A stretch of DNA of 46,176 bases from Bradyrhizobium acaciae (GTDB lineage: Bacteria > Pseudomonadota > Alphaproteobacteria > Rhizobiales > Xanthobacteraceae). The notes below the pieces were generated by a model. It had not been told where the DNA came from. It was given only the letters and a program-made list of their open reading frames with translations, and ran no database searches. The stretch is taken from positions 1 to 46,176 of the forward strand of contig NZ_JACMYK010000052.1 in assembly GCF_020889785.1 (NCBI RefSeq), read 5' to 3'. The first letter of the stretch is position 1; each line of letters opens with the position of its first letter. The position numbers were made by a program, and so were the translations under genes. Positions 46,109-46,176 of this stretch are shown piece after piece.

Positions 46109-46176
46109 ATGCGCACATACGACTTCTCTCCCCTGTTCCGGTCAGCCATTGGCTTTGATCGGCTCTTTGACCTCGC
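46109..46176 (+). CDS. Small heat-shock protein Hsp20/IbpA family, N-terminal part (cut by window edge)
   Basis: From the ATG at 46109 the frame reads MRTYDFSPLFRSAIGFDRLF, then DL, and runs off the right edge. This is the N-terminus of rhizobial class A small heat-shock proteins (HspA/IbpA type), ATP-independent chaperones that hold unfolding proteins. The GGAGG ribosome site, eight bases before the ATG, is part of the ROSE-like hairpin, so translation should rise with temperature. The alpha-crystallin domain lies outside the window. Confidence 0.88.
   Translation, partial: MRTYDFSPLFRSAIGFDRLFDL

Overview
The window reads as chromosomal DNA of a Bradyrhizobium-like alphaproteobacterium (order Hyphomicrobiales). 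The base composition is GC-rich. The gene families fit this group: NasS/NasT, phosphatidylcholine synthase, IalB, HspQ, and a ROSE-type thermometer in front of a small heat-shock gene. Three families of dispersed palindromic intergenic repeats of the kind common in Bradyrhizobium are also present. Species identity cannot be settled from the sequence alone. No rRNA, tRNA or CRISPR array was seen.

Layout. 1-3.7 kb: a cupin gene (cut by the left edge) and an RraA-like gene on the minus strand, divergent from the 5-oxoprolinase genes pxpB-pxpC-pxpA; pxpC is frameshifted near its 3' end. 3.8-7.9 kb: a secreted Tyr/Gly-rich repeat protein, a tiny membrane protein, the nitrate-sensing pair nasT-nasS, and rimO. 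7.9-12.8 kb: an accessory-looking, visibly less GC-rich stretch with uncharacterised genes, an IS1182-like insertion sequence, an LssY-C protein and a small secreted protein. 13.1-14.6 kb: an acetylornithine-aminotransferase-like gene preceded by a TTGACA promoter box, a possible leaderless 29-codon ORF with 12 arginines, and a strong terminator hairpin. This layout resembles a ribosome-mediated attenuator and is the most interesting unexplained structure here.

14.6-22.5 kb: quinone oxidoreductase, TerC, phosphatidylcholine synthase, a UbiH-type monooxygenase, an AEC carrier, hspQ, an MFS exporter and IalB. 22.7-28.2 kb: a YejA-like binding protein, an adenylate-forming-enzyme homologue with a ruined ATP loop, and a GGDEF-like protein without its GGDEF motif. 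A duplicated and diverged 3' end of that last gene lies about 0.5 kb downstream, with a small secreted protein gene between. 28.3-37.3 kb: core genes mfd-sdhE, recG, a DUF502 membrane protein and glmS.

37.5-46.2 kb: an oleate hydratase gene broken by a one-base frameshift and apparently lacking a normal start codon; a class III nucleotide cyclase with a WGR-like N-terminus; a nitrilase divergent from a LysR regulator; a DUF485/solute:sodium symporter pair; two small ORFs; and, at the right edge, the start of a small heat-shock protein gene behind a ROSE-like RNA thermometer.

Functional links: pxpBCA cleaves 5-oxoproline to glutamate. NasS/NasT should control nitrate assimilation genes that lie outside the window. 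mfd, recG and sdhE are housekeeping. The nitrilase/LysR/symporter block may form a module for making and importing a carboxylate, which is inference only.
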